Shown in pieces: positions 1 to 12,040 of a stretch of 33,669 bases of DNA. The notes under the pieces are model-generated. The model made no database searches. It was not told the DNA's origin and saw only the letters and a program-made list of their open reading frames with translations. Every line of letters starts with the position of its first letter. Position 1 is the first letter of the stretch. The position numbers were made by a program, and so were the translations under genes. Source of the DNA: Pseudomonadota bacterium (lineage in GTDB: Bacteria; Pseudomonadota; Gammaproteobacteria; Competibacterales; Competibacteraceae); contig JAFEGB010000083.1 of assembly GCA_018240295.1 (NCBI GenBank), positions 1 to 33,669 of the forward strand, read 5' to 3'.

Positions 1-894
1 CACACGGCAGCCGCGGTCGATGACGGCGCGGCGGATACGGGCGTGGCGGCCGATGTCGACGGCCGGGGCCAGTTCGCCGCTCGCGAGCAGGCGGTTCACC
101 AGCTCGATCGTGCCGAGCGCCTGCTCCAGCGCCAGATGACCGGCGAGCTCGCCGTGGCGGTCGCGGATCGCATCGAGCGTGCGCGGCAGCTCCGGCGTGC
201 TGCGCGGGTTGATCTGCACGACCCACAGCTCGTCGGGCGCGAGCGCCGCGAGTTCGCGGATCGGCGGGTTCTGCGTGAACAGGCCGTCCCAGTAATGACC
301 GGCCCCGACGCGCACGGCACGGAACAGCGTCGGGGTCGCCGTCGAGGCGAGCAGCGTCGCCACCGTGATCTCGGCGTCGCGGAAGCTGCGTGCGCAGCCG
401 GCGAGCACGTCGACGGCGCCGACGAACAGGCTCGGCCGGCCGGGGCCGGTGAGCTGCGGGATGCGCTCGAACTCGACGTGCCATTCGAGCAGCGAACGCA
501 GCTGGTCCTGGCCCCAGTTCGGCACGTCGTACGGCGACAGCTCCGGCAGCAGCAGGTGATCGCGCAGCCGCGCGCTGCCGAGCACGAACTCGTTGAGCAG
601 CTGATCCGGCAGCGTCTCGGCGGCGTTGTCGTGCCAGAAGTCCTCCAGCAGGCGCACGCCCTCGGCCGGCGAGCCGAGCAGCAGCCCGTACCAGGCGAGC
701 AGCGCGCAGATCGCCCCGCCCGAGCTGCCGGAAAACCCGGCGATCGTGAAGCGCCCGTCCGCCCCGGCCGCCGCCAGCAGCTGCTGCAGCACGCCGGCCG
801 TGAACGCCGTGTGACTGCCGCCGCCCTGGCAGGCGATCGCGATGCGCGGCAGCCGCGCCGCACCCGCCTCCCCCGCATCGGCGCAGCCGCCCAT
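1..894 (-). CDS. Patatin-like phospholipase (C-terminus beyond the left edge)
   Basis: The 298 codons visible start at ATG 894 and run off the left edge, so the protein is incomplete. The N-terminal part carries the patatin/RssA-type oxyanion segment GGGSHTAF (about residues 24-31) and the nucleophile elbow GSSGG (Ser about 58). A D-G pair in WDGLFTQNP (about residue 205) fits the catalytic Asp of the Ser-Asp dyad. Families of this kind hydrolyse acyl esters of phospholipids or other lipids; the substrate here is unknown. No signal peptide is visible, so it is probably cytoplasmic or membrane-associated. The start lies 4 bases after the stop of the FAH-family gene, so the two are probably co-transcribed and perhaps translationally coupled, since the ribosome-binding site is weak. 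Confidence 0.85.
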   Translation of the reverse strand, partial: MGGCADAGEAGAARLPRIAIACQGGGSHTAFTAGVLQQLLAAAGADGRFTIAGFSGSSGGAICALLAWYGLLLGSPAEGVRLLEDFWHDNAAETLPDQLLNEFVLGSARLRDHLLLPELSPYDVPNWGQDQLRSLLEWHVEFERIPQLTGPGRPSLFVGAVDVLAGCARSFRDAEITVATLLASTATPTLFRAVRVGAGHYWDGLFTQNPPIRELAALAPDELWVVQINPRSTPELPRTLDAIRDRHGELAGHLALEQALGTIELVNRLLASGELAPAVDIGRHARIRRAVIDRGCRV

Positions 895-898
895 CGCT

Positions 899-1567
899 TC
901 AGGCCACGCGCGCCGACCAGCTCCAGCGCCCGGCGAGGCGCAGCTCCAGCCGGTCGCCGGACGCGAGCGGTCCGACGCCGGCCGGCGTGCCGGTCAGCAC
1001 CACGTCGCCGGGCAGCAGCGTGAAGTGGCGCGAGATGTGGGCGATCAGGTCGAGGATCGGATGCATCATCTGCGCCGTGCTGCCGTGCTGGCGGCGCTCG
1101 CCGTTGACCAGCAGTTCGAGTTCCGCCGCCTGCGGCTCCGGCAGTTCCTCGGGGCGCACGAAGCCCGACAGCGGACAGGCGCCGTCGAAGGCCTTTGCGA
1201 GTTCCCAGGGCTGGCCCTTGTTCTTCAGCTCGGTCTGCACCTCGCGCAGCGTCAGGTCGAGCGCGAGCCCGTAACCGGCGATCGCCTCGCGCGCCGCCGC
1301 CGGGCTGGTGCCGGTCAGGCGCCTGCCGATCAGCACGGCGAGTTCCAGCTCGTGATGGCAGCTGCCGCGCGCCTCGGGCAGGCGCAGCGGCGCATCGAGA
1401 CCGACGATCGCCGTCGAGGGTTTCATGAACAGCAGCGGCGCCTCGGGCACGGCGTTGCCGAGTTCGCGCACGTGGTCGAGGTAGTTGCGGCCGATGCAGA
1501 CGATCTTGCCGACCGGCAGGTCGATCGGCTGACCGTCACGGTCGCGGTGCTGGTAGGCATGTTCCAT
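899..1567 (-). CDS. Fumarylacetoacetate hydrolase (FAH) family protein, acylpyruvate hydrolase-like
   Basis: A 222-residue protein of the short FAH type (similar to YcgM/FAHD1 acylpyruvase). It has the family opening KIVCIGRNYLDH, the metal-binding pair E-L-E in HHELEL (Glu about 73 and 75) with a later Asp in LALDLT (about 104), and the C-terminal block DVVLTGTPAGVGP. Members cleave C-C bonds in acylpyruvates or fumarylpyruvate, or decarboxylate oxaloacetate, using Mg2+ or Mn2+; the exact substrate cannot be read here. The ATG at 1567 has GGGAG about 8 bases upstream; the open frame continues further upstream but without family similarity. It is the first gene of a probable two-gene unit with the lipase and is divergent from the alpha/beta hydrolase at 1826. 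Confidence 0.88.
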   Translation of the reverse strand: MEHAYQHRDRDGQPIDLPVGKIVCIGRNYLDHVRELGNAVPEAPLLFMKPSTAIVGLDAPLRLPEARGSCHHELELAVLIGRRLTGTSPAAAREAIAGYGLALDLTLREVQTELKNKGQPWELAKAFDGACPLSGFVRPEELPEPQAAELELLVNGERRQHGSTAQMMHPILDLIAHISRHFTLLPGDVVLTGTPAGVGPLASGDRLELRLAGRWSWSARVA

Positions 1568-1825
1568 CGTCAGGGCTCCCGGTCCGCGCACCGGCAGCGG
1601 CGGACGACTGACAGATCGGCGGAATTGCTGCGGTTCGCAGGATGATCCCGCCATCGCTCGCGACGGCGGCTGCCGGCATTTAAGCCGCTCGCCGGTGCCG
1701 CGACAACGCTGCACGATGCTGCGCCGCAATGAGCGTGCAAGGGCTGGTTTCGGCCTGCCGGCTTGCGATGACTTCGCCGGTGCCGGCCCGCACAATGCCG
1801 CACCCGCCCGCCCGGACCGCCCGCC

Positions 1826-2914
1826 ATGCCGATGCTCGACCTGCCCGACTGCCGCCTGCATTACCGCGAGACCGGCAGCGGTGCCCCGCTGCTGCTGCTG
1901 CACGGCAACTTCGCGAGCCAGCAGTGGTGGGCCCCGCAGTTCGCGGACCCGCCGGCCGGGCGCCGGCTGATCGCCCCCGACCTGCGCGGCCTCGGCGATT
2001 CCGGGCGACCGGGCCACGGCTACGACGTGCCGTGCGCCGCCGCCGACGTGCTGGCGCTGCTCGATGCGCTCGACATCGAACGCTGCGACGTGGTCGGGCA
2101 CTCGCTCGGCGGCGTGGTCGCGCTGCAGCTCGCGATCCTGCAGCCGCAGCGGATCCGCAGCCTGCTGCTGCTGACGCCGGCGCCGGCCGACGGCATCCGG
2201 CTCGATCACCTCGGCCCGCTGGCCTGGCTCGGCGCCGAGCGCATCGCCCGCCTGATCCCGACGCTGACCCAGCACCACGCGACGATGGATCACCTGCTGC
2301 CGCACGCGCTGCCGGGCCTGCGCGAGGACGCCGCCCAGATCGCGAAGCTCTGCGAGATCGCGCTCGCCTGCGACCCGGCGGCGATCGCCGGCTACACCGG
2401 CGCGCTCGCCGGCCTGCGCCTGCTGCCGGCGCTCGCGACGCTCGATCAGCCGGTGCTGGTGCTCGCCGGGGCGCTCGATCCGCTGGTGTCACCGCAGTCG
2501 CTGGAACCGACGGTCGCGCAGCTTCGCCACGGCGCCCTGCTGATCTGGTCCGACTGCGGTCACGCGCCGCAGCTCGAACAGGTGCAGCCGTTTCGCACCC
2601 TGCTCGCCGACTGGCTGGCCGATGCCTCGGCGGTGCTCGCCGACATCGGCCTGCACGGCGTGGTGAATCCGCCGCCGATCGTCATTGAACCGCCACCGCC
2701 GGAGCAACTGCTGGAAACGACGCTGCCGCTGACGCTGCCGGCGCTGCAGCCGGCCGCCAACGAGCTGCTGCAATCGGCGTTCGAGGCCGCGCAGCAGGCC
2801 ACTCAGGCCGGCACCGCCGTCTCGGTCGCCGCGGTCGCCGCGGTCGAGACGGCCGTGCAGGCCCAGGCCGGGCTGCTGCAGCGGCCGCGCAGCTGGCTGC
2901 ACCTCGGCGACTGA
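1826..2914 (+). CDS. Alpha/beta hydrolase with unusual C-terminal extension
   Basis: A 362-residue alpha/beta-hydrolase-fold protein. Residues 1 to about 262 are a normal hydrolase domain: oxyanion-hole HGNF (about 29), nucleophile elbow GHSLGG, acidic residue in ALDPLVSP, and catalytic His in DCGHAPQLE. It could be an esterase, lactonase or haloalkane-dehalogenase-like enzyme; the substrate is unknown. The last ~95 residues are not part of the fold: a proline-rich linker (NPPPIVIEPPPPEQ) is followed by an Ala/Gln/Val-rich segment likely to form an amphipathic helix, resembling phasin or apolipoprotein-like tails in composition. No signal peptide is visible. The gene is convergent with ligA, with only 20 bases between the stops. 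Confidence 0.85.
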   Translation: MPMLDLPDCRLHYRETGSGAPLLLLHGNFASQQWWAPQFADPPAGRRLIAPDLRGLGDSGRPGHGYDVPCAAADVLALLDALDIERCDVVGHSLGGVVALQLAILQPQRIRSLLLLTPAPADGIRLDHLGPLAWLGAERIARLIPTLTQHHATMDHLLPHALPGLREDAAQIAKLCEIALACDPAAIAGYTGALAGLRLLPALATLDQPVLVLAGALDPLVSPQSLEPTVAQLRHGALLIWSDCGHAPQLEQVQPFRTLLADWLADASAVLADIGLHGVVNPPPIVIEPPPPEQLLETTLPLTLPALQPAANELLQSAFEAAQQATQAGTAVSVAAVAAVETAVQAQAGLLQRPRSWLHLGD

Positions 2915-2934
2915 AGCCGGTCACCCGATCGGCA

Positions 2935-5583
<2,649 letters not shown>

Positions 5584-5715
5584 AGGGAGCGGGCGCGCGA
5601 TTGATCCGCCCCGCCCGGCCGTTCACCGCCGTCGTTCAGGCGCCCGCCGCCTGCGGGAGCGCAGCAGCGGGCAGCAGGATCGCCATGGCCGACAGCGCCG
5701 GAGACCGCCGGCAGC

Positions 5716-6831
5716 TCAGGCCGGTGCCGTCTGCCGCAGCCGGCGCTGGAAGTCGGTCACGCGCAGGCGCAGCTCGCTGATGCCGTCCGGACCGAGCCGG
5801 CGGCGCTGCTCGTCGCACAGCGTGCCGTTGAGCTTGGCCGCCAGCCGGCGCGCCTGCGACAGCATCAGCTCCAGCGACGGCAGCGGCTCGGCGACCGAGC
5901 CGGGCAGCTTCATGAACAGCAGCAGGCCCGGCGTGCTGAGCTGCTGCACCTCGCCGGGCGGGAACACGCCCGGCTCGATGACGTTGGCGATCGAGAACAC
6001 CGGCTTGCCGCGCACCTCGCCGTTGACGTAGCCGTCGAACAGGCCCTGCTTGCTGAACTTCAGCCCCAGATCGTGCGCGGCCATCAGCAGCTCCATGCCG
6101 GTGAAGCGCGCGCCGGGATCGGCCATCACCGTCAGCACGACGTGCAGGCTCGGCCCTGCCGCCGCCGGCGCACCGGCGGCGTTGGCGGCCGGGCGCAGGT
6201 TCAGCGGCGGGATGCCGCCACCGGCCGGCAGCGGCGTGCGCGGCGCGGCATCGGTGCGCGCCGCGGCACCGCTCCAGGTCATGCCGACCTCGGCATCGAG
6301 CTTCGGCGCCGGCGGCGTCACCGGCTTGCGCGGCGGGCGCACGACCGGGGTTTCCGGAGCCGCGACGGCCGGTGCCGCTGCGGCAGGGGCCGCCGGCGCG
6401 GCTTCCGCCTCCGGAATCACCGTCGCAAGCGGCGCAGCCTGCGGCGGCTGCGCCGGTTCCGGCTGCACCTGCACCTGCTGCGGGGCCGGCGCAGGCTCCG
6501 CCGGCGTGGTGACCGCATCCGTCACGGCCGCACCGGCCGCGTCGCGGCGCACCGGCACGATCTCGACATCGACCAGCCGCTGGTGCGCGAACGGATCGCC
6601 ATAGCCGGGCGCCAGACCGGGCGTGACCGGCGTGCCGGCACCGGTGCCGGCCTCGTCGGCCAGCGGCGGCACGTCGGCCGCCCGCTGCGCCCGCCGGCGG
6701 CGACGCTCGTCCAGGCTCGCGCGCAGGCGCACGCGATTGCCCCATGCATAGATCAGCGCGATCAGCACCGCACCGACGGCCAGCACCGTCAGCCGGGCCT
6801 CGTTGGGCGTCATCTGTTCGAACAGCCCCAT
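5716..6831 (-). CDS. zipA: Cell division protein ZipA
   Basis: A 371-residue inner-membrane protein that tethers FtsZ protofilaments to the membrane at the Z ring. The N-terminus has one membrane anchor (RLTVLAVGAVLIALIYAW, about residues 12-29) followed by a basic stretch (RVRLRASLDERRRRR). A long Pro/Ala/Glu-rich linker follows (about residues 50-230). The C-terminal FtsZ-binding domain (last ~140 residues) contains HVVLTVMADPGARFTGMELL, GLKFSKQGLFDGY and LLLFMKLPG, which are characteristic of ZipA. ATG 6831 is preceded by GAGG about 8 bases upstream. It lies just downstream of smc (38 bases), the standard gammaproteobacterial order. Confidence 0.95.
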   Translation of the reverse strand: MGLFEQMTPNEARLTVLAVGAVLIALIYAWGNRVRLRASLDERRRRRAQRAADVPPLADEAGTGAGTPVTPGLAPGYGDPFAHQRLVDVEIVPVRRDAAGAAVTDAVTTPAEPAPAPQQVQVQPEPAQPPQAAPLATVIPEAEAAPAAPAAAAPAVAAPETPVVRPPRKPVTPPAPKLDAEVGMTWSGAAARTDAAPRTPLPAGGGIPPLNLRPAANAAGAPAAAGPSLHVVLTVMADPGARFTGMELLMAAHDLGLKFSKQGLFDGYVNGEVRGKPVFSIANVIEPGVFPPGEVQQLSTPGLLLFMKLPGSVAEPLPSLELMLSQARRLAAKLNGTLCDEQRRRLGPDGISELRLRVTDFQRRLRQTAPA

Positions 6832-6869
6832 TTCCGTTACCTCATGATCGCGGGAACGACCGGCGACGC

Positions 6870-9800
6870 TCAGACCGCCGCCAGCCGCACGGCCTCGGCC
6901 ACGTCCACGTCCACCAGGCGCGAGACGCCCGGCTCGTGCATCGTGACGCCGGCCAGATGCTCGGCAACTTCCATCGTCGCCTTGTTGTGGGTGATGAAGA
7001 TGAACTGCACGCGCTCCGACATCTCGCGCAGCAGCCGGCCGAAGCGCCCGACGTTGGCCTCGTCGAGCGGTGCGTCGACCTCGTCGAGCATACAAAACGG
7101 CGCCGGGTTCAGCCGGAAGATCGCGAACACCAGCGCCACCGCGGTCAGCGCCTTCTCGCCGCCCGACATCAGCGACAGGCTGCCGATCTTCTTGCCGGGC
7201 GGCTGCGCCATGATCGTGACACCGGCATCGAGCAGGTCCTCACCGGTCATCGCCAGCCAGGCCCGGCCGCCGCCGAACAGGCGCGGGAACAGCGCCTGCA
7301 GATCGGCATCGACGCGTTCATAAGTGTCCTTCATGCGCGCGCGTGTCTCGCGGTCGATGCGGCGCATCGCCTGTTCGAGCGCATCGAGCGCCGTGACCAG
7401 ATCGGTGTGCTGGGCATCGAGAAAGCCCTTGCGCCCGTTGAGTTCGTCGTGCTCCTCGATCGCGCTCAGGTTGACGTTGCCGAGCCGGCGCAGACGCTCG
7501 GCGGTGTCGTCCAGACGCTGCTGCCAGAGCGCCTCGCCGGCATCGGCCGGCAGTTGCGCGCAGAGCGCACCCGGCGCCTGATCGCTCAGCTCGGCCAGCG
7601 CCTCGACCAGTCCGTCACGACGCGTGCGCTGTTCCTGCGTTGCGAGCCGCACCGCTTCGAGCCGCGTGCGCAGGCCGCCGGCCTCGGCCTCGGCCTGCGC
7701 ACGGGCGCGCTCGTGACCGCGCACGGCCTCGGCCAGCGCCGCATGCGCGTCGCGGGCCGCGGCGAGGGCGGCTTCGGTTTCGAGCCGCGCGGCGAGCCGG
7801 TCTTCGAGCTGGCCGGCGAGTTCGAATTCGGGCTCGTCGCCGGCCGCGTGCTCGGCGGCGAGCCGTGTCTGACGCGCGGCGGCCTCGGCGCGCTGGGTTT
7901 CCAGCCGCGCGAGCGCCTGCCCGGCCGACGCGAAGGCCGTGCGCCGGCTGCCGAGTTCGAGCGCGAGGCGCTGCTCCCCGGCCTGGGCGGCGCGGGTGGC
8001 GGCACGGGCGGCCTCGAGCGCCGAGCGCAGCGCCTCGCGCCCGGCGAGCGACTGCGCGCGCGCTTCGGTATGGACGCTCATCGCCGCCAGCGCATCCTCC
8101 AGCACGAAGCGCTGTTCGGCGGCCTCCTCCTGCGCCAGCGTCAGCTCGGTCGCGAGTTCCTCGCGCTCGGCGCCGATCGCCTGCGCGCGGGCCTCGCCGT
8201 GACGGGCGCGGGCCGCGGCGGATTCGGCGGCCGCGGCAGCGCGCGCCAGTTCGCGCTGCGCGAGGTTGGCCGCCTGCTGCGCCTCGCGGCGCGCGAGTTC
8301 GGCCGCACCGAGCGCGCTGCGCCCGTCGGCGAGACCGGCTTCGAGCGCCTGCAGTTCGAGCACGTCAGCGGCCAGCGCCTCGCGCAGCGTGCGCAGCTCG
8401 CGCTCGCGCGCCAGCACGCCGTGCTGCGCATCGGCCGCCCCGCGCGCAAGCCGCAGCCAGTCGCGCCCGAGCAGCACGCCGTCGGCCGTGACCAGGCATT
8501 CGTGCGCGGCCAGATGCGCGCGGGCGGCGAGCGCGGCGTCGAGATCGCCGACCGCGTGGACGTGGCCGAGCAGGCCGGCGAGCGCGTACGGACCCCGCAC
8601 GCACTGGCGCAGCGGCGTGACGCCCGCAGCAGCGGCGGACGCATCGGCGGCGCCGGGCATTCCGGGCATGTCTGGCATTCCGGCGGCTCCGGGCACCGCT
8701 TCGCCGGAGGCCGGCCCGGCGTGCTCGACCAGCATCAGCGCGCCGCGCAGCAGCGCCGGCGTCGCCGTGGCCGGCGGGTTCAGCGCCTCGACCAGCACGG
8801 CTTCGAGCGCCGGACCGAGCGCGGCCTCGACGGCGGTTTCCCAGCCCGGAGCGACGGCAATCTGCTCGGCGAGCCGCGGTGCGGCATGCAGGGCCTGCGC
8901 CTGCAGCCAGGGCTGCAGGCCGTCGTCCCGCCGCCCGAGCGCGGCTTCCTGCAGGGTTTCGAGCGCAGCACTGCGGCCGCGGGCGGACTCGACGCGCGCG
9001 CGCAGCGCATCGAGCGCGCGGGTGGCCTGCGCAAGCTGCGCGCGGCGGGCGTCGATGTCGGCATCGCCCTGCGCCAGCTGCAGTTCGGCCTCGGCATGGG
9101 TTTCGGCGGCCAGCCGCTGCGTGATTTCGGCCTCGCTCAGTGCCTGCGCGTGGCCGGCGGCGGCGAGCGTGTCGAGTTCGAGGCGCAGGCGTTCGCTGCG
9201 CCGGCCGGCATCGAGCGCACGGCGCTCCAGCGCCTCGACCCGCGCCCGGCCGACCTCGGCCAGACGCTGCGCCTCGGCGCCGGCCTGCACGATGCGATCG
9301 TGCGGGGCCTGCCAGTCGGCAAGCTCGGCCTCGGCACCGGCCTGCGCCTCGTGGCAGCCGGCGAGCGCGGCCTGCGCAAGCGCGAGCGCCGGTTCGCCGG
9401 CGGCGATGCCGGCTGCGAGGGCTTCGAGCTGCTCGCGATCGGCCGCGAGCTGCGCATCGAGCCCGGCGAGCGCGCGCGCGAGGCGTTCGAGTTCATCGGC
9501 CTCGCGCGCGCGGCGCTCGCGACTCGCCGCCAGCGCCTGTTCGAGGCGCGCGAGCGCCGTGCCGAGCGCGTAGTGGCGGGCCTGCACCGCGTCGAGCGCC
9601 TCGGCAGCGGCCTCCTGTTCGCCGCGACTGCGGCCGAGCGCGGCCTCGGCGGCGCGCTGCGCGGCGACGGCGGCCTCCAGCGCGGTTTCCAGCCGCGCGC
9701 CGTCGGCCTCCAGCGCGGCGGTGGCCGCGGCCAGCGCCTGCCAGCGCAGTGCCAGCAGCCCGGTCTTCAGCTCGCGCTCCCCGGCGCGCAGCGCCCGGTA

Positions 9801-10451
9801 CTGCTCGGCGGCACGCGCCTGCCGGGCCAGCACCTGCAGGCGGCGCTCGAGTTCCTCGCGCACGTCGGCGAGGCGGTCGAGGTTCTCGCGCGTGTGGCGG
9901 ATGCGGGTTTCGGTCTCGCGCCGGCGTTCCTTGTACTTCGAGATGCCGGCGGCCTCTTCGAGGAAGGCACGCAGTTCCTCGGGCCGGGCGTCGATGACGC
10001 GCGAGATCATGCCCTGCTCGACGATCGCGTAGCTGCGCGGCCCGAGGCCGGTGCCGAGGAACAGCTCGGTCACGTCGCGCCGCCGGCAGCGCGTGCCGTT
10101 CAGGAAGTACTGGCTGGTGCCGTCGCGGTTGACGAGGCGGCGCACCGAGATCTCGGCGTAGCTCGCCCAGGCGCCGCCGAGGCGGCCTTCGGCGTTGTCG
10201 AACACCAGTTCGACGCTGGCCTGGCCGACGGGCTTGCGCGTCGCCGAACCGCTGAAGATCACGTCGCTCATCGCCTCGCCGCGCAGGCGCGAGGCCGCCG
10301 ACTCGCCCATCACCCAGCGCACGGCGTCGATGACGTTGGACTTGCCGCAGCCGTTCGGGCCGAGGATGCCGACGAGGTTCGAACGCAGGTGGACCGTGAC
10401 GGGATCGACGAAGGACTTGAATCCGGCGAGGCGTATCCGGGACAGGCGCAT
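6870..10451 (-). CDS. smc: Chromosome segregation protein SMC
   Basis: A 1193-residue SMC ATPase, the core of the condensin-like complex that organises and segregates the chromosome, normally with ScpA and ScpB. Walker A is GPNGCGKSN (residues 31-39). The two long coiled coils are extremely rich in Ala, Glu, Gln and Arg. The hinge lies around residues 510-660. The C-terminal head has the ABC signature LSLMSGGEKAL, Walker B FCMLDEVDAPLD and the His-switch segment FITHNK. ATG 10451 gives the standard opening MRLSRIRLAGFKSF; its ribosome-binding site is weak. The hinge holds a low-complexity Gly/Met/Pro/Ala insert, reported separately. It begins the smc-zipA-ligA cluster. Confidence 0.97.
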   Translation of the reverse strand: MRLSRIRLAGFKSFVDPVTVHLRSNLVGILGPNGCGKSNVIDAVRWVMGESAASRLRGEAMSDVIFSGSATRKPVGQASVELVFDNAEGRLGGAWASYAEISVRRLVNRDGTSQYFLNGTRCRRRDVTELFLGTGLGPRSYAIVEQGMISRVIDARPEELRAFLEEAAGISKYKERRRETETRIRHTRENLDRLADVREELERRLQVLARQARAAEQYRALRAGERELKTGLLALRWQALAAATAALEADGARLETALEAAVAAQRAAEAALGRSRGEQEAAAEALDAVQARHYALGTALARLEQALAASRERRAREADELERLARALAGLDAQLAADREQLEALAAGIAAGEPALALAQAALAGCHEAQAGAEAELADWQAPHDRIVQAGAEAQRLAEVGRARVEALERRALDAGRRSERLRLELDTLAAAGHAQALSEAEITQRLAAETHAEAELQLAQGDADIDARRAQLAQATRALDALRARVESARGRSAALETLQEAALGRRDDGLQPWLQAQALHAAPRLAEQIAVAPGWETAVEAALGPALEAVLVEALNPPATATPALLRGALMLVEHAGPASGEAVPGAAGMPDMPGMPGAADASAAAAGVTPLRQCVRGPYALAGLLGHVHAVGDLDAALAARAHLAAHECLVTADGVLLGRDWLRLARGAADAQHGVLARERELRTLREALAADVLELQALEAGLADGRSALGAAELARREAQQAANLAQRELARAAAAAESAAARARHGEARAQAIGAEREELATELTLAQEEAAEQRFVLEDALAAMSVHTEARAQSLAGREALRSALEAARAATRAAQAGEQRLALELGSRRTAFASAGQALARLETQRAEAAARQTRLAAEHAAGDEPEFELAGQLEDRLAARLETEAALAAARDAHAALAEAVRGHERARAQAEAEAGGLRTRLEAVRLATQEQRTRRDGLVEALAELSDQAPGALCAQLPADAGEALWQQRLDDTAERLRRLGNVNLSAIEEHDELNGRKGFLDAQHTDLVTALDALEQAMRRIDRETRARMKDTYERVDADLQALFPRLFGGGRAWLAMTGEDLLDAGVTIMAQPPGKKIGSLSLMSGGEKALTAVALVFAIFRLNPAPFCMLDEVDAPLDEANVGRFGRLLREMSERVQFIFITHNKATMEVAEHLAGVTMHEPGVSRLVDVDVAEAVRLAAV
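8655..8690. repeat. Short degenerate tandem repeat inside the smc hinge
   Basis: The plus strand reads GGGCATTCC, GGGCATGTC, TGGCATTCC in a row, three near-copies of a 9-bp unit. On the coding strand it gives degenerate Gly-Met-Pro units inside a Gly/Ala/Pro/Met-rich loop of the SMC hinge. The reading frame is kept because the unit is three codons. It looks like local slippage expansion in a surface loop. Confidence 0.6.
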
Positions 10452-10677
10452 GGCGGGCAAGGATACCCGAGGCGCCGGACGGGCGGGATTGCGGTTGTGC
10501 GGATGCAGCACGCACGGCACGGCCGGAATGGCCGGCGGAAGCTAAGGGTGCAGACGGTGATGCAGGCGGACAGGTGCGCTGCGGATCCCGAGCGGTGCTG
10601 CGTGCGGAGGGGCCCCGTCCCCCGACGTATGCGCCGTCGTTGCGATCTGCGCCGGCAGGCCGCTGCCGGGATGGCAG

Positions 10678-12039
10678 TCAGTCCTCGCTGTCCTCGGCCT
10701 CAGCCTTGAACAGCGCCGGCTCCAGCCCGTGGCGGGCGAGCAGCCGGTAGAACTCGGTGCGGTTGCGCCCGGCCAGCCGCGCGGCCTGCGTGACGCCGCC
10801 GCGGGTCAGGCGCAGCACGCGCACCAGATAGTCGTGCTCGAAGGCATCGCGTGCCTCCTCCAGCGGCGGGAACGGCGTGTTGCGGTCGCGCAGCGCGCGG
10901 CGCACCAGCGCCACCGGGATCACCGCCGACGGCGACAGCGCCACGCAGTGCTCGACGACGTTGGCGAGCTGGCGGACGTTGCCGGGCCAGTCGGAGGAAA
11001 TCAGCATCTCCATCGCCTCGGGCGCGAAGCGCTTCGACGCCTCGCCGGCCTTCTCGGCCAGCCGCGCGAGGAACTGCTCGACCAGCAGCGGCACATCCTC
11101 GCGCCGCTCGCGCAGCGGCGGCAGGCGCAGCTCGACGACGTTCAGGCGGTAGTAGAGGTCCTCGCGAAAGCTGCCGTCGGCGACGAGCTGGTCGAGGTCG
11201 CGGTGCGTGGCCGAGATGATGCGCACGTCGACCTCGACGTTGCGGGTCGAGCCGACCGGGCGCACCTGACGCTCCTGCAGCGCGCGCAGGATCTTCGCCT
11301 GCATCGCCAGCGGCAGGTCACCGATCTCGTCGAGAAACAGCGTGCCGCCGGTCGCGGCGACGAACAGGCCGTCGTGCGCGGTGTTGGCGCCGGTGAACGC
11401 ACCCTTCACGTGGCCGAAAAGCTCGGATTCGAGCAGCTCGGACGGGATCGCGCCGCAGTTGACCGGCACGAACGGCCGCGTGGCGCGCGGGCTGGCCTTG
11501 TGGATGGCCTGCGCCAGCAGTTCCTTGCCGGTGCCGCTCTCGCCGTGCACGAACACCGAGACGTCGGACTTGGCAACGAGCTGCGCCTCGTCGAGCACGG
11601 ATTCGAGCCGCGGGCTGCGCGTGACGATCGCCGCGCGCCAGCCGGCGGGGTTGCCGCGCGCCGGCGCCGTGGTCGCGAGCGCGCGCTGCACCTCGGCGAG
11701 CAGTTCGGCCGGCTCGAAAGGTTTCGGCAGGAAACCGAACACGCCGTCGCGCGTGGCCTGGATGGCATCGGGAATCGTGCCGTGCGCAGTCAGCATGATC
11801 ACCGGCAGCCCCGGACGCTGGCTGCGCACGGCGTCGAACAGCGCCAGGCCGTCCATGCCCGGCATGCGCAGGTCGGTGATCAGCAGGCGCGGCGCACACA
11901 GCGTGAGCTGGGTCAGGGCTTCCTGACCGTTGGTGGCGGTTTCGACGACGTAGCCGGCGGCCTTCAGGCGCAGGACCAGCAGACGCAGCAGATCGGGATC
12001 ATCGTCGACCGCGAGGATGTCGCAGCGTTTGTCGGTCAC
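10678..12039 (-). CDS. glrR: Sigma-54 response regulator GlrR (QseF)
   Basis: A 453-residue NtrC-family response regulator. The receiver domain (1-120) has the acidic pocket VDDD (12-14) and phospho-acceptor Asp56 (LLITDLRMPG). The AAA+ sigma-54-activation domain (about 140-375) has Walker A GESGTGKE, the sigma-54 contact loop GAFTGA (HVKGAFTGAN), Walker B GGTLFLDEIGD and the arginine-finger region. A short Fis-type helix-turn-helix ends the protein (GVTQAARLAGRNRTEFYRLLARHG). The last-named motif and the genes alongside fit GlrR/QseF, which in enterobacteria activates the small RNA gene glmY. It starts with GTG one base after the qseG-like stop, so the two are translationally coupled. Confidence 0.88.
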   Translation of the reverse strand: MTDKRCDILAVDDDPDLLRLLVLRLKAAGYVVETATNGQEALTQLTLCAPRLLITDLRMPGMDGLALFDAVRSQRPGLPVIMLTAHGTIPDAIQATRDGVFGFLPKPFEPAELLAEVQRALATTAPARGNPAGWRAAIVTRSPRLESVLDEAQLVAKSDVSVFVHGESGTGKELLAQAIHKASPRATRPFVPVNCGAIPSELLESELFGHVKGAFTGANTAHDGLFVAATGGTLFLDEIGDLPLAMQAKILRALQERQVRPVGSTRNVEVDVRIISATHRDLDQLVADGSFREDLYYRLNVVELRLPPLRERREDVPLLVEQFLARLAEKAGEASKRFAPEAMEMLISSDWPGNVRQLANVVEHCVALSPSAVIPVALVRRALRDRNTPFPPLEEARDAFEHDYLVRVLRLTRGGVTQAARLAGRNRTEFYRLLARHGLEPALFKAEAEDSED

Positions 12040-12040
12040 G

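Noticed and set aside
6744-10709. A nearly 4 kb open frame on the plus strand opposite smc and zipA
   Set aside because: Its translation is Arg/Gly/Ala/Gln-rich with no domain; it is the antisense shadow of smc and zipA caused by extreme GC bias at codon third positions. The same holds for long frames opposite ligA (3301-5604), the activator (18510-20822) and the permease (28009-29652).
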